Counted from the first letter of the stretch, positions 1 through 8,532 are shown. The stretch is 19,078 bases of DNA from Lentimicrobiaceae bacterium (GCA_009787675.1 WQSU01000011.1:1-19078); one strand, 5' to 3'. The notes: a model not told the origin generated them from the sequence alone. Numbers and translations: made by a program.

Positions 1-955
1 CATAGAAATTCTCTTTCAACAAATCGTTCATCCAATCGAAAAAAGTTTTCACAGACTGCTCGGTACGATGTTTTTGAAAGTAACCATTTTCTTGCGTCCA
101 TTTTTCAAACTCTTGAATCATGTTCCAAATATTTGCGATGCTTTCTTTAAGAAAAGCGGAGCAGGTGTCCACCGGCGGTTCCCATCCGTTTTCGTTTTTA
201 GGAAAAAGTTTTAATGCCGATTTATACAATGCTTTTGCAGCGGTGGCTTTGGCAATATTGTCACCATCGGCTTTAGTAATAATGAGCGCATCAGCCATTT
301 CCATAATGCCGCGCTTAATTCCTTGCAACTCATCGCCGGCGCCCGAAAGCATGAGAAGCAGGAAGAAATCCACCATAGATTTTACCATCGTTTCGGACTG
401 TCCCACGCCTACCGTTTCAATAATAATGACATTGAAACCGGCGGCTTCGCAAAGGATAATAGTTTCGCGGGTTTTGCGCGCCACCCCGCCTAAAGTGAGC
501 CCTGAGGGTGAGGGGCGGATAAACGCATTGGGGTCAATGGAAAGCTCCTCCATGCGTGTTTTATCGCCCAAAATGCTTCCTTTCGAGATTTCGCTGCTGG
601 GGTCAACTGCCAGCACGCAGAGTTTTTTACCGAGCGCAGTTAAATATTTTCCAAAACTTTCAATAAAAGTACTTTTTCCCACTCCGGGAACGCCCGTAAT
701 GCCAATTCTTATGGAGTTTCCAGAATAGGGCAAACATTTTTCAATAATCTTACCTGCAATTACAATATCCTCATGCGCCGTACTTTCAATAAGTGTAATT
801 GCCTGACTTAAAAGCACTCTGTTGCCTGTTAAAATACCTTTAACATATTCATCTGCCGTTAATTTTTTTTTTCTTTTAAATTGCAGATAGGGGGACACCG
901 GCTCCGGTTGCGGAATGCCCTCTTGAACATGAAGTGCGGAGTCTTTAAGATACAT
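1..955 (-). CDS. meaB: MeaB/ArgK-family GTPase, methylmalonyl-CoA mutase chaperone (partial, 3' end outside window)
   Basis: A G3E-family P-loop GTPase that in known systems protects and reloads adenosylcobalamin-dependent methylmalonyl-CoA mutase in the cytoplasm. About 318 residues are visible from the ATG at 955. The Walker A motif GVPGVGKST lies at residues 88-96, followed by VDPSS near 117, GDKTRM near 120-125, ETVGVGQSE at 170-178 and TKAD (guanine specificity) at 217-220. Family members have roughly 320-370 residues, so only the C-terminal dimerisation tail is missing. The start is six bases beyond the stop of the upstream capD-like gene, so it is very likely co-transcribed with it and gcvT. 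A long reading frame on the opposite strand is only a shadow. The mutase genes are not in the window. The family assignment is firm; a role with a mutase other than methylmalonyl-CoA mutase cannot be excluded. Confidence 0.93.
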   Translation of the reverse strand, partial: MYLKDSALHVQEGIPQPEPVSPYLQFKRKKKLTADEYVKGILTGNRVLLSQAITLIESTAHEDIVIAGKIIEKCLPYSGNSIRIGITGVPGVGKSTFIESFGKYLTALGKKLCVLAVDPSSEISKGSILGDKTRMEELSIDPNAFIRPSPSGLTLGGVARKTRETIILCEAAGFNVIIIETVGVGQSETMVKSMVDFFLLLMLSGAGDELQGIKRGIMEMADALIITKADGDNIAKATAAKALYKSALKLFPKNENGWEPPVDTCSAFLKESIANIWNMIQEFEKWTQENGYFQKHRTEQSVKTFFDWMNDLLKENFY

Positions 956-961
956 AACAGC

Positions 962-2848
962 TTACTTATCTAAACTTTCAAATTTTGAATTCATACTCAC
1001 ATACTCAGGAATAATCTCTTTCATTAATTTCACAACGTACATAGGTTCTTCATTTTTAGAATTAATCAAATGCTTGATATCTTTTTCAATATCTTGATAA
1101 TCATATCTTCTCACCTCGGCAATCAAAATTTTCTTATGGGGGGTTGGTTTAGTATTTTCCGCAGTTGCCAAAAGTTCTTCATAGAGTTTTTCGCCCGGTC
1201 TCAATCCGGTAAATTCAATGGCAATATCTTTTCCAAGTGTTAATCCTGAGAGTTTTATCATTTTTACTGCCAAGTCATAGATATTAACCGATTCACCCAT
1301 ATCAAAAATAAAAATTTCGCCACCTTCACCCATAGCGCCTGCAGTAATCACCAATTGGCATGCTTCATGAATAGTCATAAAATAGCGCGTAATATCGGGA
1401 TGGGTAATGGTGATTGGACCACCATGTTTAATTTGTTCTCTAAAGATGGGGATGACCGAACCATTTGAGCCTAACACATTTCCGAAGCGTGTAGTAACAA
1501 ATTTAGTATTATTCTGGGCATAGTTTAGCGATTGTACATAAATTTCGGCAATACGCTTAGAGGCGCCCATCACGCCGGTAGGATTAACGGCTTTATCGGT
1601 AGAGATCATCACAAACTTTTGAACGTTGTATTTCACAGCCAAATCTGCCATAACTTTTGTTCCCTCCACGTTATTTTTTATGGCGGCATATACATTTTCC
1701 TCCATCAGATGCACATGTTTATAAGCAGCTGCATGATATACGGCATTGGGCTTGTAATACGCCATAATCTCTTCCATCTTATCACGGTCGGTAATATCGG
1801 TCAATAAAATGTCAACATTTTTCCATGTTCTTTTGCCAGAATATTCTTGTTGTAAAAAGAAAACAGGTGTTTCAGCATTGTCAATTAAAACCAGTTTTTT
1901 AAAGTCAAATTTTAACAGTTGGTGCACAATTTCACTTCCGATGGATCCGGCAGCACCTGAAATCAAAATCGTTTTTCCGATAGTATCTTTATTAACCAAC
2001 GATTTATTAATATCAATAAGATCGCGTTCCAGCAGATCTTCAATTCTTATTTTTTTGATTTGTTTAAAGCTAAGTTCGCCATTAATCCAATTTGTTACAG
2101 GAGGCACAATCAATACTTTAGCATTATGTTTAAGTGCTATTTCCGTAATCTGGTTTTTTCTGTGTGCTGAAAGGTTTTGAATGGAAATGATGAGAAAAGA
2201 GACATCATTTTCCTGCAGATATTCATCCAATTGTGAAATAGCTCTAACCTGAAGGCTTTCCAATTGCATTCCCTGTTTCTTGGGGTCATCATCAAAAAAG
2301 GAAAGTACATTATATTTACTTTCCGCATCCCTGTCCAATGCTCTTTTAGTATTAATACCACTAACTCCGGCGCCAATAATTACAATGTTCTTTTTCAACT
2401 TTTTAGGATTCATTTTTTCTAAAAAATAGATTTTAAAAAGAAAACGATACATGATGAGTAATGTAATTGTAATAAAAAACTCCATTCCAACTATGGAAAT
2501 CGGAATAAAGCGTTTAGAATTAAGATCTAATCCCCAAAGCAGGTAGCTCAATAAAAACAGCGTAACTGTTCCTAATATGGTGGCTAAAAAGATCTTAATA
2601 ATATCTTTTGAGTTGGTATAACGTACAACAATTTTTGGGATTTTAAACAAAAGGAAAAAGAGAGTTCTAACCCCTAAGATAACAAGAGGAATAATGGGCG
2701 TAAAAAAAGTGGAGATATGAGTAATTCCAGTGATTGTGTCTCGAAAGAAGATTGCCAGCATTGTTGCAAAAAACACGATGCACAAATCTATTCCCAATAT
2801 CACAGTGCTGGGAAGGAATCGCATTTTTTGAATAAAATTGTTAATCAT
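962..2848 (-). CDS. CapD/WbpM/FlaA1-type membrane nucleotide-sugar 4,6-dehydratase (polysaccharide biosynthesis)
   Basis: A 628-residue membrane enzyme of the long SDR dehydratase group (WbpM, PglF, CapD), which converts UDP-GlcNAc to the 4-keto-6-deoxy sugar for surface glycans. The first about 145 residues carry four hydrophobic helices (near 13-35, 48-72, 84-105, 115-142). A first Rossmann-like domain opens with IVIIGAGVSG at about 155-164. The catalytic SDR domain opens with GAAGSIGSE at 298-306. The active-site segment STDKAVNPTG is followed by Met427 and Lys431, so the usual catalytic Tyr of YxxxK is Met, as is characteristic of this family. HPDITRYFMTIHEA and the C-terminal GLRPGEKLYEELL are further family marks. 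It starts eight bases after gcvT and ends six bases before meaB, so it sits in a metabolic operon rather than a capsule cluster. The exact sugar product is not determined. Confidence 0.93.
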   Translation of the reverse strand: MINNFIQKMRFLPSTVILGIDLCIVFFATMLAIFFRDTITGITHISTFFTPIIPLVILGVRTLFFLLFKIPKIVVRYTNSKDIIKIFLATILGTVTLFLLSYLLWGLDLNSKRFIPISIVGMEFFITITLLIMYRFLFKIYFLEKMNPKKLKKNIVIIGAGVSGINTKRALDRDAESKYNVLSFFDDDPKKQGMQLESLQVRAISQLDEYLQENDVSFLIISIQNLSAHRKNQITEIALKHNAKVLIVPPVTNWINGELSFKQIKKIRIEDLLERDLIDINKSLVNKDTIGKTILISGAAGSIGSEIVHQLLKFDFKKLVLIDNAETPVFFLQQEYSGKRTWKNVDILLTDITDRDKMEEIMAYYKPNAVYHAAAYKHVHLMEENVYAAIKNNVEGTKVMADLAVKYNVQKFVMISTDKAVNPTGVMGASKRIAEIYVQSLNYAQNNTKFVTTRFGNVLGSNGSVIPIFREQIKHGGPITITHPDITRYFMTIHEACQLVITAGAMGEGGEIFIFDMGESVNIYDLAVKMIKLSGLTLGKDIAIEFTGLRPGEKLYEELLATAENTKPTPHKKILIAEVRRYDYQDIEKDIKHLINSKNEEPMYVVKLMKEIIPEYVSMNSKFESLDK

Positions 2849-2856
2849 TTGTTTTA

Positions 2857-3948
2857 TTATCCTTTATAAAACGGCATTTTAACGACCACCGCCTTCAGCA
2901 ATTTATCGCGAACTTTTATAAATATTTCCGTATCTAATTTACCAAATTCTGTTTTAATCCAGGCAGTTCCCACGGCTTTATTGATAGAAGGACCTTGTGT
3001 TCCGGAGCGCACCGATCCGATTACGTTGCCTTCAGCATCGCACACTTCGTAGTCTTGACGTGGAATACCGCGATCAATCATCTCAAAGCCTATCAATTTT
3101 CGTATCAAGCCCTCTTCTTTCATTTTCAGCATTCGGTCTTTATCAATAAAATCCTTATGGTCTGCAAATTTGGTAATCCAGGCTAAACCGGCTTCTATCG
3201 GGGTGATGGAGTCGTCAATTTCGTGTCCATAGAGACAGAAGCCCATTTCGAGGCGCAGGGTGTCTCTGGCAGCCAAGCCAGTGGGTTTAATGTCAAACTC
3301 GGCGCCGGCTTTAAAAACGGCTTTCCAAATTTTTTCAGCGTCCTCATTTTTCATATAGATTTCGCAACCACCGGAGCCTGTGTAGCCTGTAGTAGAGAAA
3401 ATTACATTGGGAACACCGGCAAAAGTCAACGTTTTCACCGTATAATACTCCATATCTTCCACCGTTGTACCGGTTAGTTTTTGCATAGCTTTCAAAGCCA
3501 GCGGACCTTGCACTGCTAACTGCGAAATCTCATCGGAGATATTATTAATCTCGGCGCCAAACTTCTTGTTTTGTTCTACCACCCATGCCCAATCTTTATC
3601 AATATTGGCAGCATTTACCACCAAAAGATAATCGTTTTCAGCCATGCAATACACTAAAAGGTCGTCCACAATACCACCTTTGCCATTTGGGAAGCAAGAA
3701 TATTGCACTTTGCCCGGATACAAAGCTGCCACGTCGTTAGAAGTAATGTATTGTAGAAGAGGAAGCGCTTGCATTCCTTTCACTGTAAATTCGCCCATGT
3801 GGGAGACATCAAAAACGCCCACTTTGCTACGCACGTGTTGATGTTCAATCACCAAGCCTTCATATTGAATGGGCATACAAAAACCTGCAAATTCTACCAT
3901 TTTTGCGCCTTTTTCTTCATGTAATTTTTTAAATTTTGTTTCTTTCAT
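2857..3948 (-). CDS. gcvT: Aminomethyltransferase, glycine cleavage system T protein
   Basis: T protein of the glycine cleavage complex. It transfers the methylene group from aminomethylated H protein to tetrahydrofolate, releasing ammonia. The 363 residues match the usual family length (about 360-370). The start has HEEKGAKMVEFAG and MPIQYEG, the VSHMGE motif follows near residue 48, the folate-site Asp lies in GGIVDDLLVY (Asp95/96), GYTGSGGCE is at 188-196, and ARDTLRLEMGFCLYGHE is typical. The C-terminal barrel has GTQGPSINKAVG. The P and H protein genes are not in the window, as is common where gcvT is unlinked. It is the first gene of a unit with the capD-like gene and meaB, and a TATTTTTG box lies 56 bases upstream. 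Confidence 0.97.
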   Translation of the reverse strand: MKETKFKKLHEEKGAKMVEFAGFCMPIQYEGLVIEHQHVRSKVGVFDVSHMGEFTVKGMQALPLLQYITSNDVAALYPGKVQYSCFPNGKGGIVDDLLVYCMAENDYLLVVNAANIDKDWAWVVEQNKKFGAEINNISDEISQLAVQGPLALKAMQKLTGTTVEDMEYYTVKTLTFAGVPNVIFSTTGYTGSGGCEIYMKNEDAEKIWKAVFKAGAEFDIKPTGLAARDTLRLEMGFCLYGHEIDDSITPIEAGLAWITKFADHKDFIDKDRMLKMKEEGLIRKLIGFEMIDRGIPRQDYEVCDAEGNVIGSVRSGTQGPSINKAVGTAWIKTEFGKLDTEIFIKVRDKLLKAVVVKMPFYKG

Positions 3949-4004
3949 AAGATTTTTTTTATAGATTTCTAATAATATTACAAATATGTACTTTTTTTAG
4001 TGCG

Positions 4005-4012
4005 CAAAAATA
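4005..4012 (-). promoter_or_regulatory. Predicted promoter -7 box for gcvT unit
   Basis: On the minus strand the bases read TATTTTTG followed by CGCA, an exact match to the Bacteroidetes TAnnTTTG -7 element. A TTTA lies 18 bases upstream, in the place of the TTTG -33 element but imperfect. The leader to the gcvT ATG would be about 50 nt. A second, weaker match (CATATTTG, 3981-3988) lies closer to the gene. Confidence 0.5.
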
Positions 4013-4087
4013 ATTTTTTATTGCAATACCTAAAAATTTCGATTCTAAAGATTGAAATTGGGATAACTGGAGAAGTAACAAAATTTC

Positions 4088-4864
4088 TTAGTTTTCTTTT
4101 ATCACTGTTTCAGCGGCTTCAATAATGGCAACAAATTCATTTGCTTTTAGAGAGGCTCCGCCAATCAATCCGCCATCTACATTTGGTTTTGCGAAAAGAT
4201 CCAGCGCATTTTGGGCATTACAACTGCCTCCATACAGGATATACGCGGCATAGGCGGTTTCCGTACCATATCTTTTTTCAATAAGTTGGCGAATGAAAGC
4301 GTGCATTTCTTCAGCTTGTTCGGGCGTTGCGGTTTCGCCGGTGCCAATTGCCCATACTGGTTCGTATGCAATAACCACAGACTCAAAATCCTCTTTCGAC
4401 AAGTGAAATAACGATTCTTTAATCTGTTTCTCAACCACTTCAAAATGGCGGTTAACTTTGCGTTCTTCAATCACTTCGCCACAACACACCACGGGGACGA
4501 GTTGGTTTTCTAACAAAATATTTGTTTTTTGAGCAATAGTATCATTTGATTCGTTGAAGAATTTACGTCTTTCAGAGTGTCCTATGATACAAAACTCAAC
4601 GCCCAACTCTGCCAGCATTTCTGCGGATATTTCGCCGGTAACCGCTCCGTTTTTAAATTCGCTACAGTTTTGAGCACCTACGGTAAAATCGGCTTCCTGC
4701 GCTTGATCGGTAGCTAACTCTAAATAGAGGAACGGGGGGCAGAGCACTACGCCGGTCTCTAATCGCAAGCCGGCTATTTGTTCGCCTATAGCAATAATTA
4801 AATCGTCGGCTTCTTCAAACGATTTATTCATTTTCCAATTTCCAATGACCATTTTGGGTTTCAT
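4088..4864 (-). CDS. tpiA: Triosephosphate isomerase
   Basis: Interconverts dihydroxyacetone phosphate and glyceraldehyde 3-phosphate in glycolysis and gluconeogenesis. It is a 258-residue TIM barrel, near the usual 250. All catalytic parts are visible: Lys11 in GNWKMNK, His96 in IIGHSERR, Glu168 in AYEPVWAIGTG (which begins the mobile loop 6), YGGS at 211-214 and the phosphate-binding GG at 231-232. The ATG at 4864 gives the expected short N-terminus. It lies 41 bases after mreD with no promoter-like box between them, so it is probably the last gene of an mreC-mreD-tpiA unit. Confidence 0.98.
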   Translation of the reverse strand: MKPKMVIGNWKMNKSFEEADDLIIAIGEQIAGLRLETGVVLCPPFLYLELATDQAQEADFTVGAQNCSEFKNGAVTGEISAEMLAELGVEFCIIGHSERRKFFNESNDTIAQKTNILLENQLVPVVCCGEVIEERKVNRHFEVVEKQIKESLFHLSKEDFESVVIAYEPVWAIGTGETATPEQAEEMHAFIRQLIEKRYGTETAYAAYILYGGSCNAQNALDLFAKPNVDGGLIGGASLKANEFVAIIEAAETVIKEN

Positions 4865-4905
4865 ACGCTTTTATTTTTTAAGTGATTATTAATAGGTTGG
4901 TAATA

Positions 4906-5418
4906 CTATTTATTTTTTCCGGCATAGAACATATATTCTACACATAATACTATAAATGTGGTAAATAGGGTATTTAATACTGAACTCCATAGTATGCGCC
5001 ACCACTGAACCCATTGAAATACTTCTAAAACAGTTACCGTAATTTGATGCACAAATACTAGCAGAAGAGTATAGACTAAAATCCAGCTAAATTCTTTCAC
5101 TCCGGGAACAGGTTTAATGCCGCTTTCCAAAGGTCTGAATCCATTCAAAACAAAAATAACATAGGGACGAAGGAACACCAATAAGACACAGGCAAACGCC
5201 TGAATTCCATAAGTTCTCAAGAAAGCATCCACAATAAATCCGGTAGCAAATGCAATGATATATTGTACCGGTTTAGGAATTTCTAAAGGAAGCAGGATGA
5301 GAAACAGCAAGTAAACAAAAGGATTGAGAAAGCCAAACCATTGAATATAGTTAAAAACAAATACTTGCATTAGTATCAGTATAATAAAGCGAGAACTATT
5401 TTTTATTAACTTATTCAT
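4906..5418 (-). CDS. mreD: Rod shape-determining protein MreD
   Basis: A small inner-membrane protein of the elongasome that helps position peptidoglycan synthesis. It has 170 residues, about five hydrophobic segments, and the typical opening of a first helix (LIKNSSRFIILILMQVFVFN), then FLNPFVYLLFLILLPLEIP. A second family-like stretch is FATGFIVDAFLRTYGIQAFA, close to the MreD signature where GxxxD follows a helix. Its start codon overlaps the end of mreC by eight bases, the usual tight mreC-mreD coupling. Primary sequence is poorly conserved in this family, so the call rests on size, topology, motif and position after mreC. Confidence 0.93.
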   Translation of the reverse strand: MNKLIKNSSRFIILILMQVFVFNYIQWFGFLNPFVYLLFLILLPLEIPKPVQYIIAFATGFIVDAFLRTYGIQAFACVLLVFLRPYVIFVLNGFRPLESGIKPVPGVKEFSWILVYTLLLVFVHQITVTVLEVFQWVQWWRILWSSVLNTLFTTFIVLCVEYMFYAGKNK

Positions 5419-6250
5419 TCACAAATTTTGATTTTAATGAGTCTAATTCGGGTTTATAGAGGTTAGAAATAAGGTACACGTTATGAAGGTTTCTAAAATC
5501 GGTGGCTAAACGAATTTTAATAGTTAGGAAAGTATTATTTGGGTTGTCAAATTTTTCAATTACGGTTCCAATGAGAATATCTTTTGGGAACACATCCGAA
5601 TAGCCGCTGGTAACAACAGAATCTCCCACTGTTACCAATAAATGTTGAGGGATAGCAATAACCTGCGCAACAGAAGGGTCGGAGTCCAACCACACCACAG
5701 TTCCAATTTGATTTATGGGTAAAATTTTGGCGCTTACTCTTGAAAGCGGATTCAGTAAAGAGATAACGGTACTGAAGTTTTTAGAAACATCGCTCACTAC
5801 CCCGGCAACCCCATTAGGAGAAATCACAGCCATATCGGGCGTTACACCATCTTTACTTCCCTTATCAATAATGATATAGTTGTGAGCTTTATTGATGCTA
5901 TTGAAGACAACATGCGCAGTTTGAATGTCATACATTCTGCGCTTATTTTTATTTTCTCCTGAGAAAATAGAATAAACCGTATCTTCCGAAAAAAAGAACA
6001 TTTTCTCCTGTTCTTTCAACAGATTTAGATTTTGTTGCAATAGAGACGCATTTTCAGTGGAGTATTGAAAGTGTTTATAAAAATTATGGGCAAGTTTTTG
6101 CAATGGACCAATAATTCCTTGTGCTGCTGTTGAGATTACAAAATGTTGATAAGTACTGTTATTATAAAATAACATGAGTGCAAAAAGTTGCAACAGCAAA
6201 AAGACAAAAAGATGAAAATAGCGTTTAAGTAGATCTCTAAAACTGGTCAT
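5411..6250 (-). CDS. mreC: Rod shape-determining protein MreC
   Basis: A bitopic inner-membrane protein whose periplasmic domain scaffolds the cell-elongation machinery (MreB, PBP2, RodA). The 279 residues start with a short cytoplasmic tail, one membrane helix at about 12-30 (LFVFLLLQLFALMLFYN), then a charged helical segment (about 55-90) likely to form the coiled coil. The beta-rich MreC domain follows, with IIDKGSKDGVTPDMAVISPN and GVAGVVSDVSKNFSTVISLL as typical blocks and VGDSVVTSGYSDVFPKDILIG near the end. mreB, which usually precedes it, is absent; the gene upstream is a sirtuin. A TACTTTCG promoter-like box lies only 22 bases before the ATG, suggesting its own short-leader transcript. 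Confidence 0.96.
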   Translation of the reverse strand: MTSFRDLLKRYFHLFVFLLLQLFALMLFYNNSTYQHFVISTAAQGIIGPLQKLAHNFYKHFQYSTENASLLQQNLNLLKEQEKMFFFSEDTVYSIFSGENKNKRRMYDIQTAHVVFNSINKAHNYIIIDKGSKDGVTPDMAVISPNGVAGVVSDVSKNFSTVISLLNPLSRVSAKILPINQIGTVVWLDSDPSVAQVIAIPQHLLVTVGDSVVTSGYSDVFPKDILIGTVIEKFDNPNNTFLTIKIRLATDFRNLHNVYLISNLYKPELDSLKSKFVNE

Positions 6251-6272
6251 TTGAATGAATCAATAAGGGATG

Positions 6273-6280
6273 CGAAAGTA
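6273..6280 (-). promoter_or_regulatory. Predicted promoter -7 box for mreC-mreD-tpiA
   Basis: The minus strand reads TACTTTCG followed by CATCC, seven of eight matches to TAnnTTTG. It is the same TAYTTTYGC pattern seen before other genes here. The leader would be only about 15 nt. Confidence 0.4.
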
Positions 6281-6304
6281 TAATTTTTTAGCAATTGGAA
6301 AATG

Positions 6305-6997
6305 TCAGATAGAATGAGGAACGAGTTCTTTCCACAGCCTTTTCATCCCTACAGTAGCTTTCTCCTTGATAAAATGCACTGTTCGCGCAATGGGTTGCAC
6401 CTCTTTGGGGTCAACCACATAAATTTGAGCATCTCTGCGAGCGGAATAGAGTAGCCCCGCCGCCGGATACACATTAAGTGATGTACCTATAATAATGATG
6501 ACCTCGGCTTGCTCCACAATTTTTGCAGCTTGATGAATGAGCGGAACATCCTCTCCAAACCATACAATAAAAGGGCGGAGCAGTTGCCCGTCGGGCGCTA
6601 AATCACCGAAATTAAAAGTTTCGTACCCAATATCTTTTACGTGGTTTTTGTGGTCATCGCTGCACACCTTGGTAAGTTCGCCATGCAGATGGATAATTTG
6701 GGTGGAACCTGCGCGTTCGTGCAGGTCATCCACATTTTGTGTAATTACCGTAACATCGTAGTATGTTTCCAATTGAGCAATGATTTTGTGAGCATCGTTG
6801 GGCTGGACTGTTGCCAGTTGTTTTCTGCGCTGGTTGTAGAAATCAATCACTAATTCAGGGTTTTGGTACCAGCCTTCAATGCTGGCAACTTCCATCACGT
6901 TGTAGTTTTCCCACAGTCCATCGCTGTCCCTGAAAGTGCTTATGCCGCTCTCGGCGCTGATACCTGCGCCAGAAAGGAGGACTAATTTTTTTTTCAT
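6305..6997 (-). CDS. cobB: NAD-dependent protein deacylase, Sir2/CobB family
   Basis: A sirtuin that removes acyl groups from lysines using NAD+, releasing nicotinamide. It has 230 residues, typical of bacterial CobB. GAGISAESGISTFRD at 10-24 binds NAD, QNVDDLHERAG at 87-97 is the second signature, HLHGE has the catalytic His105, and GTSLNVYPAAGL (171-182) closes the NAD site. Tyr54 and Arg57 in FYNQRR match the Sirt5/CobB pair that accepts succinyl or malonyl groups, so desuccinylation is the inferred activity. Where the zinc-binding Cys tetrad would be (about 108-140) only Cys112 is present, so the structural zinc is probably lost; related Bacteroidetes proteins appear similar. It stands alone between oadB and mreC with its own promoter box. 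Confidence 0.94.
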   Translation of the reverse strand: MKKKLVLLSGAGISAESGISTFRDSDGLWENYNVMEVASIEGWYQNPELVIDFYNQRRKQLATVQPNDAHKIIAQLETYYDVTVITQNVDDLHERAGSTQIIHLHGELTKVCSDDHKNHVKDIGYETFNFGDLAPDGQLLRPFIVWFGEDVPLIHQAAKIVEQAEVIIIIGTSLNVYPAAGLLYSARRDAQIYVVDPKEVQPIARTVHFIKEKATVGMKRLWKELVPHSI

Positions 6998-7065
6998 GTT
7001 TTAAGTATTTTTGAATTTCTATAACTCTGATTATCAGATGTTTTTTTGGTTTTTCAAATTTGGGG

Positions 7066-7073
7066 CAAAAATA
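7066..7073 (-). promoter_or_regulatory. Predicted promoter -7 box for cobB
   Basis: The minus strand reads TATTTTTG followed by CCCC, an exact TAnnTTTG match. A TTTA lies 18 bases upstream. The box is 68 bases before the cobB ATG. Confidence 0.5.
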
Positions 7074-7198
7074 AGAAAAAATGAAAGGGAATAAACGTAC
7101 TCCCATACTACTAGACTGTCTAAAAAAGCATAGAGCTCTTGTTTAAGTACCAATTTGTAGAAAAAAAAGTTAAATTTTTTCGTAAAATCTATGGATTA

Positions 7199-8413
7199 TC
7201 ATCCCCCAAAGAATGCAATAAAAATTCCCGCAACCACTGCCGAGGCTATTGTACTGGAAACAATTGGTCCCATAGCGTGCATTAAAAGGTAGTTTTGAGA
7301 ATTATATTTTTGTCCCATTCTTTGGGAAATACGAGCAGCCATAGGCATGGCGGAAACACCGGAATTACCGATTAAGGGGTTCACTTTTCCACCGGTAACG
7401 TAGTAAAGAAGTTTGGCGATTAAGATGCCTCCCACCGTTCCGAAAATGAAAGCTACCAATCCAAGGAAAATTACGAATAGCGTTTGCGGGGTAAGAAAAC
7501 GATCTGCTGTGGCGGAAGAGCCAATAGACACTGCAACTAATAATGTTAAAATATTTAACATACCTTTTTGGAGAGTTTCGAGGTAACGTTCTGTTACTCC
7601 GCTTTCTCTAATCAAATTTCCTAACATCAGCATGCCCACTAATGCCCCTGCAGCAGGAACTAACAATAAAACTAAGATGGTAATACATATTGAGAAAAGG
7701 ATTTTTTGATTTTTCGTAACATTTTTTGCGCGCGGCATAACAACAACTCGCTCTTTTTGAGTAGTAAGCGCTCTCATTATAGGTGGTTGAATAAAAGGCA
7801 CCAGCGCCATGTACGAAAAAGCGGCTATGGCAATGGTGGGCAATAAATCGGGTGCCAAACGGCTGGCAGCAAAAATAGAGGTGGGACCATCGGAACTGCC
7901 TATAATAGCAATGGAGGCAGCCTCATTTAGACCAAATCCATTGAATCCGTCAATATAAGGTGCCAACCAGTTTCCTAAAAGGATTGCACCACCAAAGGCA
8001 ACAAAAATGCCGAGCTGTCCGCCCAACCCTATCAGCGCAATCTTTGGCGAAGCAATAAGAGGACCAAAATCGGTCATAGACCCAATGCAAAGGAAAATTA
8101 ATGGTGGGTAAATGACATGTATAATGCCCTGATAAAGGAAATGCATCAAGCCGCTTTCATCATAGGCAGAGAGGTTTGCTCCCGGAATGTTGGCAAGCAA
8201 AATTCCAAATGCCAGAGGTAACAACAACAATGGCTCATATTTTTTCCGAATGGATAGATAAGCAAAAAATAACGCCAACCCAATCATGATGATCTGTTGT
8301 ATGGTGATTGTGGTCAGACCGGTACTATAACTACCCAATAAACCTGAAGCTTTAAGAAGTACATTGTTATTCATAATTATGTCTGCTGTGTCAAAAAGTG
8401 CATTGAAACTCAT
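7199..8413 (-). CDS. Sodium ion-translocating decarboxylase, beta subunit (OadB/MmdB/GcdB)
   Basis: The multi-spanning membrane subunit of biotin-dependent Na+ pumps. It decarboxylates carboxybiotin and exports sodium, working with an alpha carboxyltransferase, a small gamma/delta anchor and a biotin carrier. The 404 residues form about ten membrane helices. The family blocks are all present: IYPPLIFLCIGSMTDFGPLI, GLGGQLGIF, NEAASIAIIGSSDGPTSIFA with the functional Asp at 175, and NPLIGNSGVSAMPMAARISQ near the C-terminus. The substrate (oxaloacetate, methylmalonyl-CoA or glutaconyl-CoA) cannot be told from the beta subunit alone, so no symbol is given. None of the partner subunits is in the window. 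An in-frame ATG at codon 14 is an alternative start. The gene is divergent from the MauE-like gene. Confidence 0.95.
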   Translation of the reverse strand: MSFNALFDTADIIMNNNVLLKASGLLGSYSTGLTTITIQQIIMIGLALFFAYLSIRKKYEPLLLLPLAFGILLANIPGANLSAYDESGLMHFLYQGIIHVIYPPLIFLCIGSMTDFGPLIASPKIALIGLGGQLGIFVAFGGAILLGNWLAPYIDGFNGFGLNEAASIAIIGSSDGPTSIFAASRLAPDLLPTIAIAAFSYMALVPFIQPPIMRALTTQKERVVVMPRAKNVTKNQKILFSICITILVLLLVPAAGALVGMLMLGNLIRESGVTERYLETLQKGMLNILTLLVAVSIGSSATADRFLTPQTLFVIFLGLVAFIFGTVGGILIAKLLYYVTGGKVNPLIGNSGVSAMPMAARISQRMGQKYNSQNYLLMHAMGPIVSSTIASAVVAGIFIAFFGG

Positions 8414-8524
8414 AATTTTTTAAGTTTAGTGACTAACAAATTTCAACCGAAATATTTATTTTATCCAAAAAAATAATTATAAAGTATTGTTAATCAGGTT
8501 ATTTTCAAATAAAATTCTCGGGTG

Positions 8525-8532
8525 CAAATAAA
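8525..8532 (-). promoter_or_regulatory. Possible promoter -7 box for decarboxylase beta subunit
   Basis: The minus strand reads TTTATTTG followed by CACCC, a seven-of-eight match to TAnnTTTG with the GC extension seen elsewhere. The leader would be about 105 nt. No clear -33 element is visible. Confidence 0.3.

Noticed and set aside
120..728. A 202-codon plus-strand frame
   Set aside because: It lies wholly opposite meaB, whose GTPase motifs are intact on the minus strand; the protein resembles nothing and is rich in Ser and Pro, as antisense shadows often are.
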